A stretch of 64,000 nucleotides of DNA from Strongylocentrotus purpuratus. Lineage: Eukaryota; Echinodermata; Echinoidea; Camarodonta; Strongylocentrotidae. Of this stretch, positions 1-10,300 are shown piece by piece. The translations under genes were made by a program, and so were the position numbers. Under the pieces are notes generated by a model, which worked only from the letters and a program-made list of their open reading frames with translations, did no database searches and was not told the origin of the DNA. The stretch spans positions 39,546,029 to 39,610,028 of the forward strand of contig NW_022145607.1 in assembly GCF_000002235.5 (NCBI RefSeq). The letters run 5' to 3'. Position 1 is the first letter of the stretch. Every line of letters starts with the position of its first letter.

Positions 1-52
1 TCCACAATGTTTCTTTCACAATGCAATCGCGCATCATTAAATTAGTGCAAGA
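1..52 (+). repeat. Edge fragment of a Kolobok-like MITE
   Basis: The first ~35 bases closely match 62487-62515, near the right end of the TTAA-flanked MITE at 62175-62540 (shared stretch around TTTCTTTCACAATGCAATCG). The terminal inverted repeat itself is not recognisable here, so this is a truncated relative. Confidence 0.5.
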
Positions 53-59
53 ACAAGCA

Positions 60-400
60 ATTTTCATGTATATAATGACCTCTGTGACCTTTGACCTTGT
101 GACCCCAAAATCTAATCAGATCATTGTCACCCCCATATGCATACATGTACAAATTGGCCAAGTTTGAAGTTGATCCGTCAAATTGGTCTTTTTGTTATGG
201 CGACAACGAGCCACTTTCATGTTTTTCATTTTCATGACCTCCTGTTACCCCAAAAACTAATCAGATCATTGTCCGTCCTATATATGCATACAAGAGCCAA
301 GTTTGAAGTTGATATAGCGAACAACTCGTAAGTTATCAGGAGAACAAAAGAGGGATGGACGGACGACCCCAAAACATAATGCCTCCGGCAAGGTCGACCT
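60..400 (+). repeat. Dispersed repeat with two related sub-units
   Basis: Two diverged ~120-bp sub-units share the blocks 'aatcagatcattg', 'gcataca' and 'gccaagtttgaagttgat' (about 113-172 and 255-312). The right side ends in a GGACGGACGACC block and 'ataatgcctccggc'. This block order is familiar from abundant dispersed repeats of marine invertebrate genomes (from memory, not searched). I see no coding. Confidence 0.6.
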
Positions 401-583
401 TCGGTGGGCAAAGGCATATCAAAATAATGGATTCTGAATCTTTCAACTGATGTGTCTGATGACAAAGGTGACTCATCAGATGGTTATGAGGTCAACATTT
501 TGTTTTTTAATTTACAAGAAAAACTTCATTTAGGTATTTATATCATATTGTGCTAACAGTTATTGCAACACTGAAATAGTTAC

Positions 584-810
584 CTTAGTTTCATGCGAGC
601 AGCATAGATGTGGTTACGAACACATAGGTCACTCGGATAGTAAACCATATCATTTGAAGTTGGTCTAGACTTTGGGTTTGGGAAGAGAATGGTGTCAACA
701 AAGACTTTCAGGTGCCGCTTCATCTCCTTCACATTGGTCACACCATGGCCAACCAGTTCTTGAACTTTAGTTATGAGATCCTTATTTAGAGGATTAAGAA
801 ACCTGGTGAG
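584..810 (-). CDS. Internal exon of a CARF/ALS2CR8-domain protein
   Basis: Read on the minus strand, a TTTTAG acceptor (811-816) precedes an exon open throughout, ending at AG|GTAACT (donor 578-583). It is 227 nt: 75 codons in phase 0 plus two bases. The peptide starts LTRFLNPLNKD, continues GVTNVKEMKRHLKVFVD, and ends VRNHIYAARMKLR. This layout (basic helix, then a PxxxDLxxHIYxAxxKLR block) resembles the ALS2CR8/CARF DNA-binding domain of calcium-responsive transcription factor-like proteins, many of them uncharacterised in invertebrates. The exon at 2219-2329 joins it in phase 0 and together they give one continuous domain segment. The following exon would lie to the left of the window. The domain assignment is from motif memory; the splice structure is seen directly. 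Confidence 0.75.
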
Positions 811-2218
811 CTAAAAGAAAGAAGAAAAAAAGAAAAGAACAGAAATTAAGTTAAAGAAAATTAGAAAATAATTAAGATTACAAAAAAATAATGGAAATAT
901 AATTAGAAAATTGGATAACAAATAATATAAAACTGTAAATTCACTATATCTAAAAATAATTCTTCTACACACTGCAGTTGGGATAAGACCTTTTTCTCAT
1001 TTGGAATTAAAAGACCTGAAAGTGTTCAAAAGGATCTGAGTTTTGTAAGGACCCAAACTTCAAGGTCGACTTATGTTGACAGACTGTACATTGTTATGTC
1101 ATGCTTTAATTCTAAGGTGCCACAATAATGTGAAACCTGGTTTGACTCCTCATGGAACGGGATTAAATCATCATTAGTGTTAACAGATTGTGATACAATG
1201 TATCACATATATTCAAGAGCTTCTTCATTATCACTCCAGTGACCTATAGAAATTGAAATATTTAAAATTTCATGAAATAAAATACATAGGGAAAAGTGAG
1301 TGTGTGACATCAAAGGATCACTTATTTGCATACAGTCTATGTATTGTATATTGTTGTTTTGTGAAACTGCACAAAACTTTAAAATGTTGTAACTTTATTA
1401 TTTTACATCCTATTTTGATGAAGTTTTCAGTCTTATTTTTGTTTGATTTTACTCCATTTATTCTAATCATTCTTTAACTGCATTAACAAAAAAGTGAGGG
1501 TTTTACCATTCCAATAGGATGTTTATTCTTGTGATCTTCATCTTTAGGCACAGATGTAGATTCGATGTTCAGTCACTAACTGTGTGCTACTTCTTATCGC
1601 CTCTCGTACCTACTAGCTTCTTCTTTATTCAACTGGAAAGAAATGTAACCATCCGACGTTCAAAATCATTACCCAGATTTTAATATTTTTTTTAAAACTT
1701 CCATGTAAAAGTCAAGGTTCAGTTTTCATCATAAAGTAATTTAGCTGATGTTGTGTGTCTGTCCTTCCGTTTGTTTGACGGCACTTTTCTCCATGACGGG
1801 ACTAAAAAAATAGATAGTAATTCACTGTGAATTGTATCATGTAGATCAAAAATAGCACAGTGGCAGTCCATGGACCCAGACTAGGCCTCGGCTAGATCCA
1901 AGACTATTGTGCAATGTAGATTTAAACTGCATATTTAGATTTCATGAAATTTATTACACTACAATATTCTTTTAAACAAATAATGCACAGCTCTTGCTCG
2001 AGCATAAGACAAATTCTTCAGACTCTTCTAAAGTGAAGCATATGCTTTAATAAATGCAATCACAACTGCATATTATTTGTATAATAATGCATTGTAAATT
2101 AAAACGACCACCCTTCAAGCAATTTTGACTTGGCATTTGGCATTTCTGAAAGACCTGAAAGACTTCTACAGAACTGAAAGAGGGAACAGGAAGTACACAA
2201 ATAAGAAATGTAAATTAC
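811..2218 (-). other. Intron between the CARF-like exons
   Basis: A 1,408-nt intron bounded by donor GTAATT (2213-2218) and acceptor TTTTAG (811-816). It is AT-rich and holds no convincing ORF. A short block near 1755-1800 with 'tgtccttccgtttg' looks like part of a dispersed repeat. Confidence 0.65.
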
Positions 2219-2329
2219 CTGAAATTGAGGAAATCTAAGGACTTCCTTCATGATGATCTGAGCAGGGCATCCTTTTTTTCTTGAACCTTGGATCTTACAT
2301 CTTCGTTTGGTGGTTCCTGGATGATCACT
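2219..2329 (-). CDS. Upstream exon of the CARF/ALS2CR8-domain protein
   Basis: A minus-strand exon of exactly 37 codons. A pyrimidine-rich CTCTCTAG acceptor (ending 2330) is followed by codons for SDHPGTTKRRCK, then GSRKKGCPAQIIMKEVLRF, ending PQFQ at a CAG|GTAATT donor. Both borders are phase 0, matching the exon at 584-810 exactly. The motif G-S-R-K-K-G-C-P-A with I-I-x-K-E-V is what I remember from the start of CARF-type domains. The initiation exon is not found; sequence to the right is invaded by gypsy and LINE fragments, so either this gene has a long upstream intron or its 5' end is broken. Confidence 0.75.
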
Positions 2330-2585
2330 CTAGAGAGATAGATTATAAACAATTCTCATTTGTAAGAAAATGCTTTTTGTCAAACGTCATGGAATATGCA
2401 TTCAGCAACCCAAATTGTCACACTATGAGGTGGAGGAATCGTTTACATACAACATTGCATGTTCATGTCAAATAATCTGAATATTGTTTTTCCACTGCAA
2501 TTTGGAAAAAAGTACAATTTGGTTGAAGCTTCATGTACTTAAATGGGAAACTTAAATTTTAATGGCCAAGTCCATATCCACCTGA

Positions 2586-2772
2586 CGCATTCGATGACTG
2601 TACTGATGTCTTGATCTAGTTGCTGGTCATGCCGAACATCTACATCACTGCAGTCATCGAATGCGTCAACAATGGTGACGCATTAATCATTTGTAGTCGA
2701 GATTGTATCAACCATAGACACTGTATTTGTATAATGTCTCCATAAATCTGAGAAAGTTTTGAAAGAGTTACC
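2586..2772. mobile_element. Rearranged, internally deleted fragment of gypsy family A
   Basis: Bases 2586-2645 match 11998-12063 (pol region upstream of integrase) in the same orientation. Bases 2643-2674 match the reverse complement of 11985-12016. They join directly to 2670-2772, the reverse complement of 9135-9226 (3' noncoding part of the same element). The integrase and tail region is therefore missing, and the fragment is an inverted junction of two pieces. Confidence 0.7.
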
Positions 2773-2780
2773 GTAAATCT

Positions 2781-2847
2781 CTGTGTATAAGGCACACTTT
2801 TTTGCCGCTGAAAAAATTTGAAAGTCGGGGGTGCGTCTTATACACAG
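2781..2847. repeat. Short inverted-repeat element
   Basis: CTGTGTATAAGGCACAC at 2781-2797 faces GTGCGTCTTATACACAG at 2831-2847, an imperfect 17-bp inverted repeat around a 33-bp spacer. It resembles the ends of small DNA-transposon derivatives. A T-run of ~20 follows at 2851-2870. Confidence 0.5.
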
Positions 2848-2949
2848 GTAATTTTTTTTTTTTTTTTTTTAGTTTCGATTTATGGTGCTATGCCTGGCAA
2901 TGTCTCACAGCTCAGAAATCAGTGTGTTGACTCACCACTCGGAAACTAC

Positions 2950-3290
2950 AACAACACTCAAATTTGTCTGTCATCTTGGTTTGAAAGTAATCTTTCTAAT
3001 AGATCTCAATATGTAGTTTATAATAATAATTCCTCAATTTTTTTTGATAACAAATGGTGTCCCACAAGGTACTCCATTGTCAGAAATTTAGAGGATGCTA
3101 TTCATATCATGCATGACTATTGATGTTTGACATAGAACACAGTGCTTTTGCTAGGTGATATGATGAGGCTGGTGTGGGACACTTGGTATTATGAAGCCTT
3201 AGCGTCTGGACCTGTTTTTAATTTACATTAATGATCTTACACATTCTTCTACAACGACATTGTTACTATTATTTGTGACAAGTTCACAAC
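2950..3290 (+). pseudogene. Degenerate LINE reverse-transcriptase fragment
   Basis: Plus-strand frames give WFESNLSNRSQYVVYNN (about 2980-3030), then around 3054 a frame-shifted NGVPQGTPLS-like stretch, and near 3213-3245 NLHINDL. These are the thumb-side WF-SYL-NR-Q, GVPQGS-LGP and YINDL blocks of CR1/L2/Jockey-type RTs. About 110 bp of unrelated sequence separates the last two blocks. No frame spans it; this is a dead remnant. Confidence 0.6.
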
Positions 3291-3731
3291 TTCAACTGCA
3301 CCTCGATGTAAAATGAAGGTCCTTCCCCGCGTGGGTTTTCGGCAACAAAACAACAACAAAACAACAGAGCTGCCATAAGAAGGGAATGCCTCCTCCACCA
3401 ATGTCGTGATGGCAGCCGCATACACTGCAATTGGCTCCTCTGGCTTTCTCGGCCTGGCATTAATACATGTCTGAAAAGATGCCAGATAATCCGACTGACC
3501 AAATACCGCAGACAGCTTCTTCTTCATTGACTGAAAATCCTTTTGCTCACTAGGGGGGAGACTCTCCCAAACCGTGAAGGCTGAGCCGGATAATCGGGAC
3601 GGCAACAGAATATGCAGCTTGTCAGCAACACTGGAATCCGCTGCAGCAGCTATCTCAAACCTTTTGACCCATTGCCCAAAGTCCTTCTCATCCTCCCCAG
3701 TAAAAAGTTCGGGCAATTCTATCCGGAACAT
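3285..3731 (-). pseudogene. gag: Truncated gypsy family-B gag
   Basis: The reading frame starts at the ATG at 3729-3731, beginning MFRIELPELFTGEDEKDF, the same start pattern as family-A gag at 15567. It continues with a tryptophan-anchored capsid-like region and ends its similarity at EEAFPSY (about 3378); the sequence then runs into unrelated DNA. Roughly the first 120 residues of a gag of more than 360 survive. Upstream lies a leader and an LTR with a primer-binding-like site, so this is the 5' end of an element whose 3' part is lost. Confidence 0.65.
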
Positions 3732-4537
3732 GGTAAGTAGACTGCCGTTTACAGCAATATAATGTACAATAACTATATGTAGCAAACCAATAACCTACGC
3801 TAGGTGACGGTGAAGAAAGGCTGGACTACGAGGTAAGTATAGTACATGTAGATGTACAGGGGTGCGTAAAAAACTCACTCCCGATTACGTGTGAAAATAT
3901 AGCTGCTCTATCAATTCCAACAACCAGACGAAGACTTAATTAAATAAGCTTGTGAAAGGTAGTACCTGAAGGAGGAAGTATGTACAACAGACAAACAGTA
4001 TCAAACTGATGAAGGATGACAACATACACATGTACAGGTGGTGTACATGTAAGTTACAGATGGAAAAATGAAGATTAACTTCAAAGCTGGCTCAACAGGA
4101 TCACTGCAGGAAGAATAACTGCGACAAGGCGAGCAATATGAAACGAGGTAACCCACAAGTAGTACAGTAAGACTGATATTCAAGTGGTAAAAATGAGTCT
4201 TGTACATCAACAATTCAAGAAAAGTCAGCATAACCCACATTAATGAAGAAGGGAGAACCTTGTAAAACAACAAGTATGTCCCAATTGATGAAGTAGGGTG
4301 AACTACACTTAATTATCAACTAGTGACTCACCAAAATAATTGTAGAACTACGGCGAGCTTGAAGTTGAAGAAGAGGATGTATGATGATATAGCTTGCTAA
4401 TTAGCACCAAGCTTGCTGAAGGAGGGTGAAAACAGAAGCAAGGTACAGGCAAACAGCAGCAAAGATATGAAAACACGACATGGCGAAATTGGTCCGAAAT
4501 AATCTGGATAAAACACAGAAACACCGCGGCCACCAAT
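3732..4537 (-). mobile_element. 5' leader of gypsy family B
   Basis: About 800 noncoding bases between LTR B and its gag. A TGGTGGCCGCGGTG primer-binding-like site (revcomp of about 4523-4536) lies two bases inside the LTR end. The leader resembles that of family A (15568-16325) in carrying scattered 'gatgaagga' and 'aactcac' blocks. No ORF is supported. Confidence 0.55.
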
Positions 4538-5033
4538 TGTAACGTGTTAAAACCGAGGGAAATTATAGCTAACCAAAATCAATCATCGACCAACTCACTT
4601 TAATATACAAAATTATAACATGTCTCTTAGTACAAATCAGGCATCATAACAAAATAAACCAATCAGGGGAAAGTCATGTGATAAGAGAAACCAATGAGGT
4701 GAACAGGCTAGATAGATCAAAGGTGAGAGGCAAAGAGAACGAATGAGAGAAGAGAAAGTGCATGTTGCTAGGGCAGGAAAAGGCAACCATGCATAGAAAA
4801 TGAGAAGACAACAAAGGGAATGGGTTTGCAGGAGAGAGAGGAAAATAAGGTGTGGCAGCTAGTAGTGCAACTGAAAGACTGTGCTGTAAGAAGGTGAATG
4901 AAATGGGAACATGAGCTGGGAAAATGAATATGCAAATGAAGAATGCAAATATATAAATGAATATGTGATAATGGATAAGGAAGAGAGAAGAAATTTACTA
5001 ACTGAAATATAAAGACAAATTCAAACTCTTACA
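4538..5033 (-). mobile_element. LTR of gypsy family B (496 bp)
   Basis: On the minus strand it begins TGTAAGAGTTTG (5033) and ends CACGTTACA (4538), the usual TG..CA ends, directly followed by the primer-binding-like site. Its length is close to the ~498 bp estimated for family A. Its outer edge abuts an internal point of a family-A LTR at 5034, so either B inserted into A or the two were joined by recombination; the missing left part of A is not found on the other side. Confidence 0.6.
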
Positions 5034-5672
5034 CTGATCCAAGTGGTTACTGGTTTATTTTAGACTCACTATGAACATCACAGACAAAGAAAGCGGACAA
5101 AATATACAGTTCCTCAGGTAGACAAAGGAACATCCCTTCACTGCTATTATGTACAAAAGGTGAATATGCATGTGACACCTGTTCTACACATTTTTACATA
5201 ATAGCAGTGAAGGGATGTTCCTTTGTCTACCTGAGGAACTGTATATTTTGTCCGCTCTCTTTGTCAGTCATATTCATAGTGACTGTGCATTTAGCTTTCC
5301 ACTCCGTTATGCTTCAGCGCACTTCTGACCTACATTCATTCTCTCATGTCTGCTAGCTCTTGGCTTCTATTGTTCTGTCCCTATTCATTCATCCTCATTC
5401 ACATTACCTGCCATAGCACCACACACACACACACACACTCTTCCTATCTATTGCCTATTCAACCCAGCATACTATAGGCACATGGCACTTTACCTTTACA
5501 AGCTTTTCTATTGGTTAGTTACTTATTGTCCAATCTTGTGATTGGTTATTATTGTTTGATGGACTGGATGTCAGCCATCTTGGCAGCCATTTTGTGGTTG
5601 TATTAAAATCCAACAGTGCAGCTCAAGTCATCAAACATGTAAGACTACCTTTGTCTTGTGTGGGTCCTTACA
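5034..5672 (+). mobile_element. Truncated solo LTR of gypsy family A
   Basis: Matches the reverse complement of 16326-16743, from CTGATCCAAGTGG to the terminal GGGTCCTTACA. It is in the opposite orientation to the family-A element at 8174-16823 and has no adjoining internal region. About 85 bp of its left end is missing at the junction with LTR B. It holds a (CA)n tract (5420-5438) and the 215-bp MITE at 5067-5281; without the MITE and its duplication it is ~420 bp, the same as the matching part of the other copy. Confidence 0.7.
5067..5281. mobile_element. CACTA/EnSpm-like MITE, 215 bp
   Basis: Starts CACTATGAAC and ends TTCATAGTG, with near-complementary arms of ~95 bp (5067-5162 and 5197-5281) around a ~34-bp spacer. 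ACT is duplicated on both sides (5064-5066, 5282-5284). The uninterrupted LTR at 16710-16725 gives the empty site. CACTA termini plus a 3-bp duplication fit the CACTA/EnSpm superfamily. No coding capacity. Confidence 0.75.
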
Positions 5673-6250
5673 ATAACATCAAGTTGATTTAAATAAATTA
5701 AACTATCATAACAAAGAATGTATGATAAGATTTAAAATAAGATGGCCTTTTAAAATTTTGCATCATTTCATGAAACAGTAATATGCAAAACATATGGGCG
5801 TCATGCAGATGAGTGAGCCGATGATGTCAAATAAAAGGGAGCAATTCTTTATAATCACATATAAATTGAATTATATATACCTCTCTTTAGAAATTTAGCC
5901 ATCTGATTGGTCAAAATTGGAGTTGTGATTTTAGCCATGCCCGCCTACCAGTCAATAGTCTTTAAAAAAATGCCCGCATACCGGTCAATAGATTTTTTTT
6001 AAAGATGCCCGTATCTAAATGGCGCATAAATACATTTTGCTGAGATCCCCATTGGTTTATGTGTAAAAAAATTCTTTGAGCGAGCGCAGATACCATACAT
6101 TTTTTTTGGTGTGATCTTCCTCTGTGCAGATTGATGTTTGTTTCTTCCGTACATACAATTTAGTACATATGTACCAAGAATGATGAACGGAACACCATCA
6201 TTTGGAACAATGGATGAGCCGGACTTCGTTGTGAAATTGAATCTTACACA
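5673..6250. other. Noncoding AT-rich spacer
   Basis: No supported gene. Contains two near-identical 'atgcccgc-tacc-gtcaatag' blocks about 30 bp apart (5937-5990). Confidence 0.5.
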
Positions 6251-7290
6251 GTGAGACTTCAAGGCAAGACCTTTGAAAGAAAGATAAGCAAAACAATAAT
6301 TATTGGCAAGACTTCATTGCCCGTACAGAGATCTAAAACCAATAATTATTGGCGGGACTTCATTTCAGATACGAAGATCAGAAAACAATATATGTATATT
6401 GACAAGACTTTGTTGTCCGTAAGGAGATCAGAAAATGATAATTATCTGGACTTCATTGCCCGTACGGAGTTGTAAAAAACAGTAATTATTGGCAAGACTT
6501 TGTTGCCCGTACGAGATCTAAAATCAATTATTAGTAGTTAGATTTTGTTGCCCGTACAGAGATCCAACAAAAAAAATTATTGGCAAGACTGCGTTGCCGG
6601 TACGGAGATCTAACAAAAAAAATTATTGGCAAGACTGCGTTGCCGGTACGGAGATCTAACAACAAAAATTATTGGCAAGACTGCGTTGCCGGTACGGAGA
6701 TCTAAAAACGATAATTATTTGGACTTCATTGCCCGTACGGAGAGCTAACAACAAAAATTATTGGCAAGACTTTGTTGCCAGTACGGAGATCTAAAAATAA
6801 TAATTGTTGAGGCTTCGTTGCCAGTATGGAGATCAGAAAACAATAATTATTGGCAAGACTTTGTTGCCCGTACGGAGATCTAAAACCAATTATTATTGGC
6901 AAAAATTTGTTGCTTGCACAGAGATCTAAAAACGATAATTATTGGCGGAACTTCATTTCCGATACTGAGATCAGAAAACAATAATTATTGGCAATACTTC
7001 GTTGCCCATACAGAGAAGCCCTAACGAAGATCAATAAACAATAATTATTGGCAAGATTTTGTTGCCCGTACGGAGATCTAAGAAACAATATATATTGACA
7101 AGACTTTGTTGCCCGTACGGATATCTGAAATCAATTATTATTGGCAAGACTTTGTTGCTTGCAGGGAGATCTAAAAACAATAATTATTGGCCGGACTTCA
7201 TTGCCTGCACAGAGATCAGAAAACAATAATTATTGGCAAGAATTTGTTGCTAATACAGAACTCCTTGCCGATACAGAGATCTGAAAACAT
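6251..7290. repeat. Minisatellite, ~45-60-bp units
   Basis: About nineteen diverged units built on 'ataattattggcaagacttcgttgcc' halves and a 'cgtacggagatct' half. Unit length varies because short pieces were gained or lost. Several neighbouring units near 6577-6700 are almost identical, showing recent local amplification. Not coding. Confidence 0.8.
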
Positions 7291-7485
7291 TATGTCTTTA
7301 TCGAAATGACTGAATACTTGAGAATTTAAACACATGTAAAAATATGTTAACTAAGTGCATGCTTATTGCTCTTATACTTATTTAAGACATTTCTAGTGTC
7401 CTTTTAGGACTTAAAATTGCTATGAAGGTAATTTTAGACTCCTAAATGTGTGAAATATAGCCAGTACGATCATACAAATTCAGCT

Positions 7486-8173
7486 CTACTTACAAACAAA
7501 GAATGACATAAGAGAAGGTGAAAGAAGGAAGATACAAAGAATAACATAAGAAAAAGACAGAAAAAGAAGGTTATAGAAGGAAGAAACAAAGAATAACATA
7601 AGGAAAGACAGAAAGAGAAAGCGATAGAATGATAAAAACAGAGAACAACATAAGGAAAGACAGAAAAAGAAAGTGATAGAATGATAATAACAGAGAATAA
7701 TATAAGAGAAAGTGAAAGAAGCAAAAAACAAAGAATAACATAAGGAAAGACAGAAAGAGAAGGTTATAGAAGGAAGAAACAAAGAATAACATAAGGAAAG
7801 ACAGAAAAAGAAAGTGATAGAATGATAATAACAGAGAATAATATAATAGAAATTGAAAGAAGCAAAAAACAAAGAATAACATAAGGAAAGACAGAAAAAG
7901 AAAGTGATAGAATGATAAAAAACAAAGAATAATATAAGAGAAAGTGAAAGAAGCAAAAACAAAGAATAACATAAGAGAAGATGACTGAAGAAAGAAACAA
8001 AGAATAACATAAGGAAAGACAGAAAGAGAAAGTGATACAATATAGAAGAAAATGGAAAGAAAGAAGAGAAGATGAATGTTAGAAAAACAAAGAATAACAT
8101 AAGGAAAGACAGAAAGAGAAAGTGATAGAATGATAATAAACAAAGAACAACATAAGAGAAGATGATAAAAGGA
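7486..8173. repeat. Purine-rich minisatellite
   Basis: About fourteen units built on 'aacaaagaataacataag' followed by 'gaaagacagaaagagaa' and 'gtgatagaatgataa'. The plus strand is almost pyrimidine-free. It directly replaces the last ~65 bp of the family-A 3' LTR at 8174. Long minus-strand frames here result from the lack of stops, not from coding. Confidence 0.8.
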
Positions 8174-8602
8174 ATTACAACCACAAAATGGCTGCCAAGA
8201 TGGCTGACATGCAGTCCATGAAACAATAATCACCAATCACAAGATTGGACAATAAGTAAGTAACCAATAGAGAAGCTTGTAAAAGATAGAGTGCCATGTG
8301 CATATAGTGTGCTGGGTTGAATAGGCAATAGATAGGAAGAGTGTGTGTGTGTGTGTGGTGCTATAGCAGGTAATGTGCATGAGGATGAATGAATAGGGAC
8401 AGAACAATAGAAGCCAAGAGCTAGCAGACATGAGAGAATGAATGTAGGTCAGGAGTGCGCTGAAGCATATTGGAGTGGAAAGCTAAATGTACAGTGCAAA
8501 ATAAACAAGTAACCACTTGGATCAGTGAAATTAAAACCTTACATAATATTCCATCTTCACAGAAAAATGTCCTCATTTTAAAAGATACTTTGTATGAACA
8601 TG
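8174..8602 (-). mobile_element. 3' LTR of gypsy family A, truncated
   Basis: Nearly identical to 16395-16823 over ~430 bp, including the (GT)n tract. The final ~65 bp, which in other copies ends GGGTCCTTACA, are absent; the minisatellite begins there. The upstream boundary is uncertain: similarity to the 5' copy stops at the TGCATGTTC start, but a long A-run at 8697-8714 (minus strand) could be the polypurine tract, which would make the LTR ~90 bp longer. Confidence 0.7.
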
Positions 8603-9859
8603 CATTTGTTTCCGAAGAAAATGAGTCACATAAAACTAGCTTGAAATACCTGATCAAATCAAATCATGTAGTTTTCCTTCTGTACAATTCTCTCTTTTTT
8701 TTTTTTTTTTTTAAAGAAACAGCATCTATTCATATTAGGGAAAATTAAACTGTTCAAAATGAAAGGTCATACATATAGCAAATACAAAATAATGGTATGC
8801 TTTCATCAAAGAACATCTTCGAAACAACTTCCTAACTTCAACGGGTCCTATCCTTTTTCACCCTGAAAATTCCAGTCTGATGATTTGTAGACATAAACTC
8901 TAAATAATTTCCTTTTTTTCCTGTTTCTGTCATAAATGACAAAATATCAAATATTTCATACCCAATTTGGCAATTTTCGACAAAAACTATAAACAAAATA
9001 CATAGCAATGTCTTCACCTAAAAAAAAATATATCACTGTTTCGTGAATCACTGTTAATTTTTTTGTTTTTTTTGTTGAATAAGTTAGCCAATTGAATAAT
9101 GAAATACAATGTACACAGAGAATATGCATGCTTTCCGACATAACTCTTTCCAAACTGTCTCAGATTTAAGGAGACATACAAATACAGTGTCTATGGTCGA
9201 TACAATCTTGACTACAAATGATTAATGCAATGAAAAAACACATCGTATGAATTCATGTATCGAGAATCTGTTTTAAATCCAACTATCTGAAAACATTAAT
9301 ATAGGTCAAATGACTAAAAATAATGTTCAGAAAATAATGTACCCATGTACATAAACACACATTGACTAATTACATCAATTCTTTTGACACATTTATATAG
9401 TCATCGTTGTAAAATAATTCAGGTCAACCCTGTGACCAATACAATCTGAATCTCACATTTTTTTTTTTTTGGTATCTTAAAATTCAGCACAATTGCAAAA
9501 TTGCAATCAAAATTGACATTTTAGTCTTTTTTTCTGTAAAATAAAAAATAGGAGCAAAAATGAGTTCACCCAATTGATGTGTAACTAACAAATTTGATGG
9601 AAAAACACATGACAAAATGTTTGACAGTTTGTCTTCTTCTTTTTCCCGTCTAAACATTAAAAAACCATTTAATCCTATCGTTACGGACAATTCCTACAAA
9701 AAATATCATAAACCTTCCAAAACGTTCCCAAATCAACAATTCCCTCAATAACATATTGTCACAAACAATGTAGCAATGCAAGGTATGACAGAGAAAAGTT
9801 AAAATCAGCATGTCTTCCAATTATCTATCACTATTGCAAACATTATTTCTCAAAAGTCT
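8603..9859 (-). mobile_element. Noncoding 3' internal region of gypsy family A
   Basis: Lies between the pol tail stop and the 3' LTR. AT-rich, no supported ORF. Part of it (9135-9226) recurs inverted at 2670-2772, which supports its membership in the element. Confidence 0.6.
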
Positions 9860-9919
9860 TTACAGTTCGTAATCTTGAAACTTGGCGGGTACTTTAACCT
9901 GTCGACCAGATCTCGAACG

Positions 9920-10150
9920 TGCGGATGAGGACGGCTGAGGTTGGGGTTGGTTAGCGGATGAGGATGGCTGATGTTGGGGTTGGTCAGCGGATGAGGACGG
10001 CTGATGTTGGGGTTGGTCAGCGGATGAGGACGGCTGATGTTTGGGTTGGTCAGCGGATGAGGACGGCTGATGTTGGGGCTGGTCAGCAGATGAGGACGGC
10101 TGATGTTGGCGTTGGTCAGCTGATGAGGATGGCCAAAGTTGGGATTGGTG
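9920..10150 (-). repeat. 33-bp coding tandem repeat
   Basis: Seven units at an exact 33-bp spacing (starts near 9923, 9956, 9989, 10022, 10055, 10088, 10121), encoding 11-residue Q/H/P/S units in the gypsy tail. Confidence 0.85.
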
Positions 10151-10300
10151 AGTCGTCGACCTCAGTTGATATTGGGGTCTGAGTTGAAGTTGGCCAACCG
10201 GCGAGGACAGCTGATGTTGGGTTTGGGTAGTCGGCAGGGATGGCCTAGGTTGTTGCTGAAGTGGGGCTGAGTCAATTAGCCTGGATTGGTGGCTAGAATT

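Noticed and set aside
5036..5672. TGATCC taken as the true start of LTR A
   Set aside because: The two LTR copies of the family-A element share ~85 bp further out, so the start at 5036 is a truncation point.
7486..8236. Minus-strand open frames of up to 246 codons rich in Phe, Leu and Ser, resembling membrane proteins
   Set aside because: They lie entirely in a homopurine minisatellite; three overlapping frames are equally open and the peptides repeat with the DNA units.
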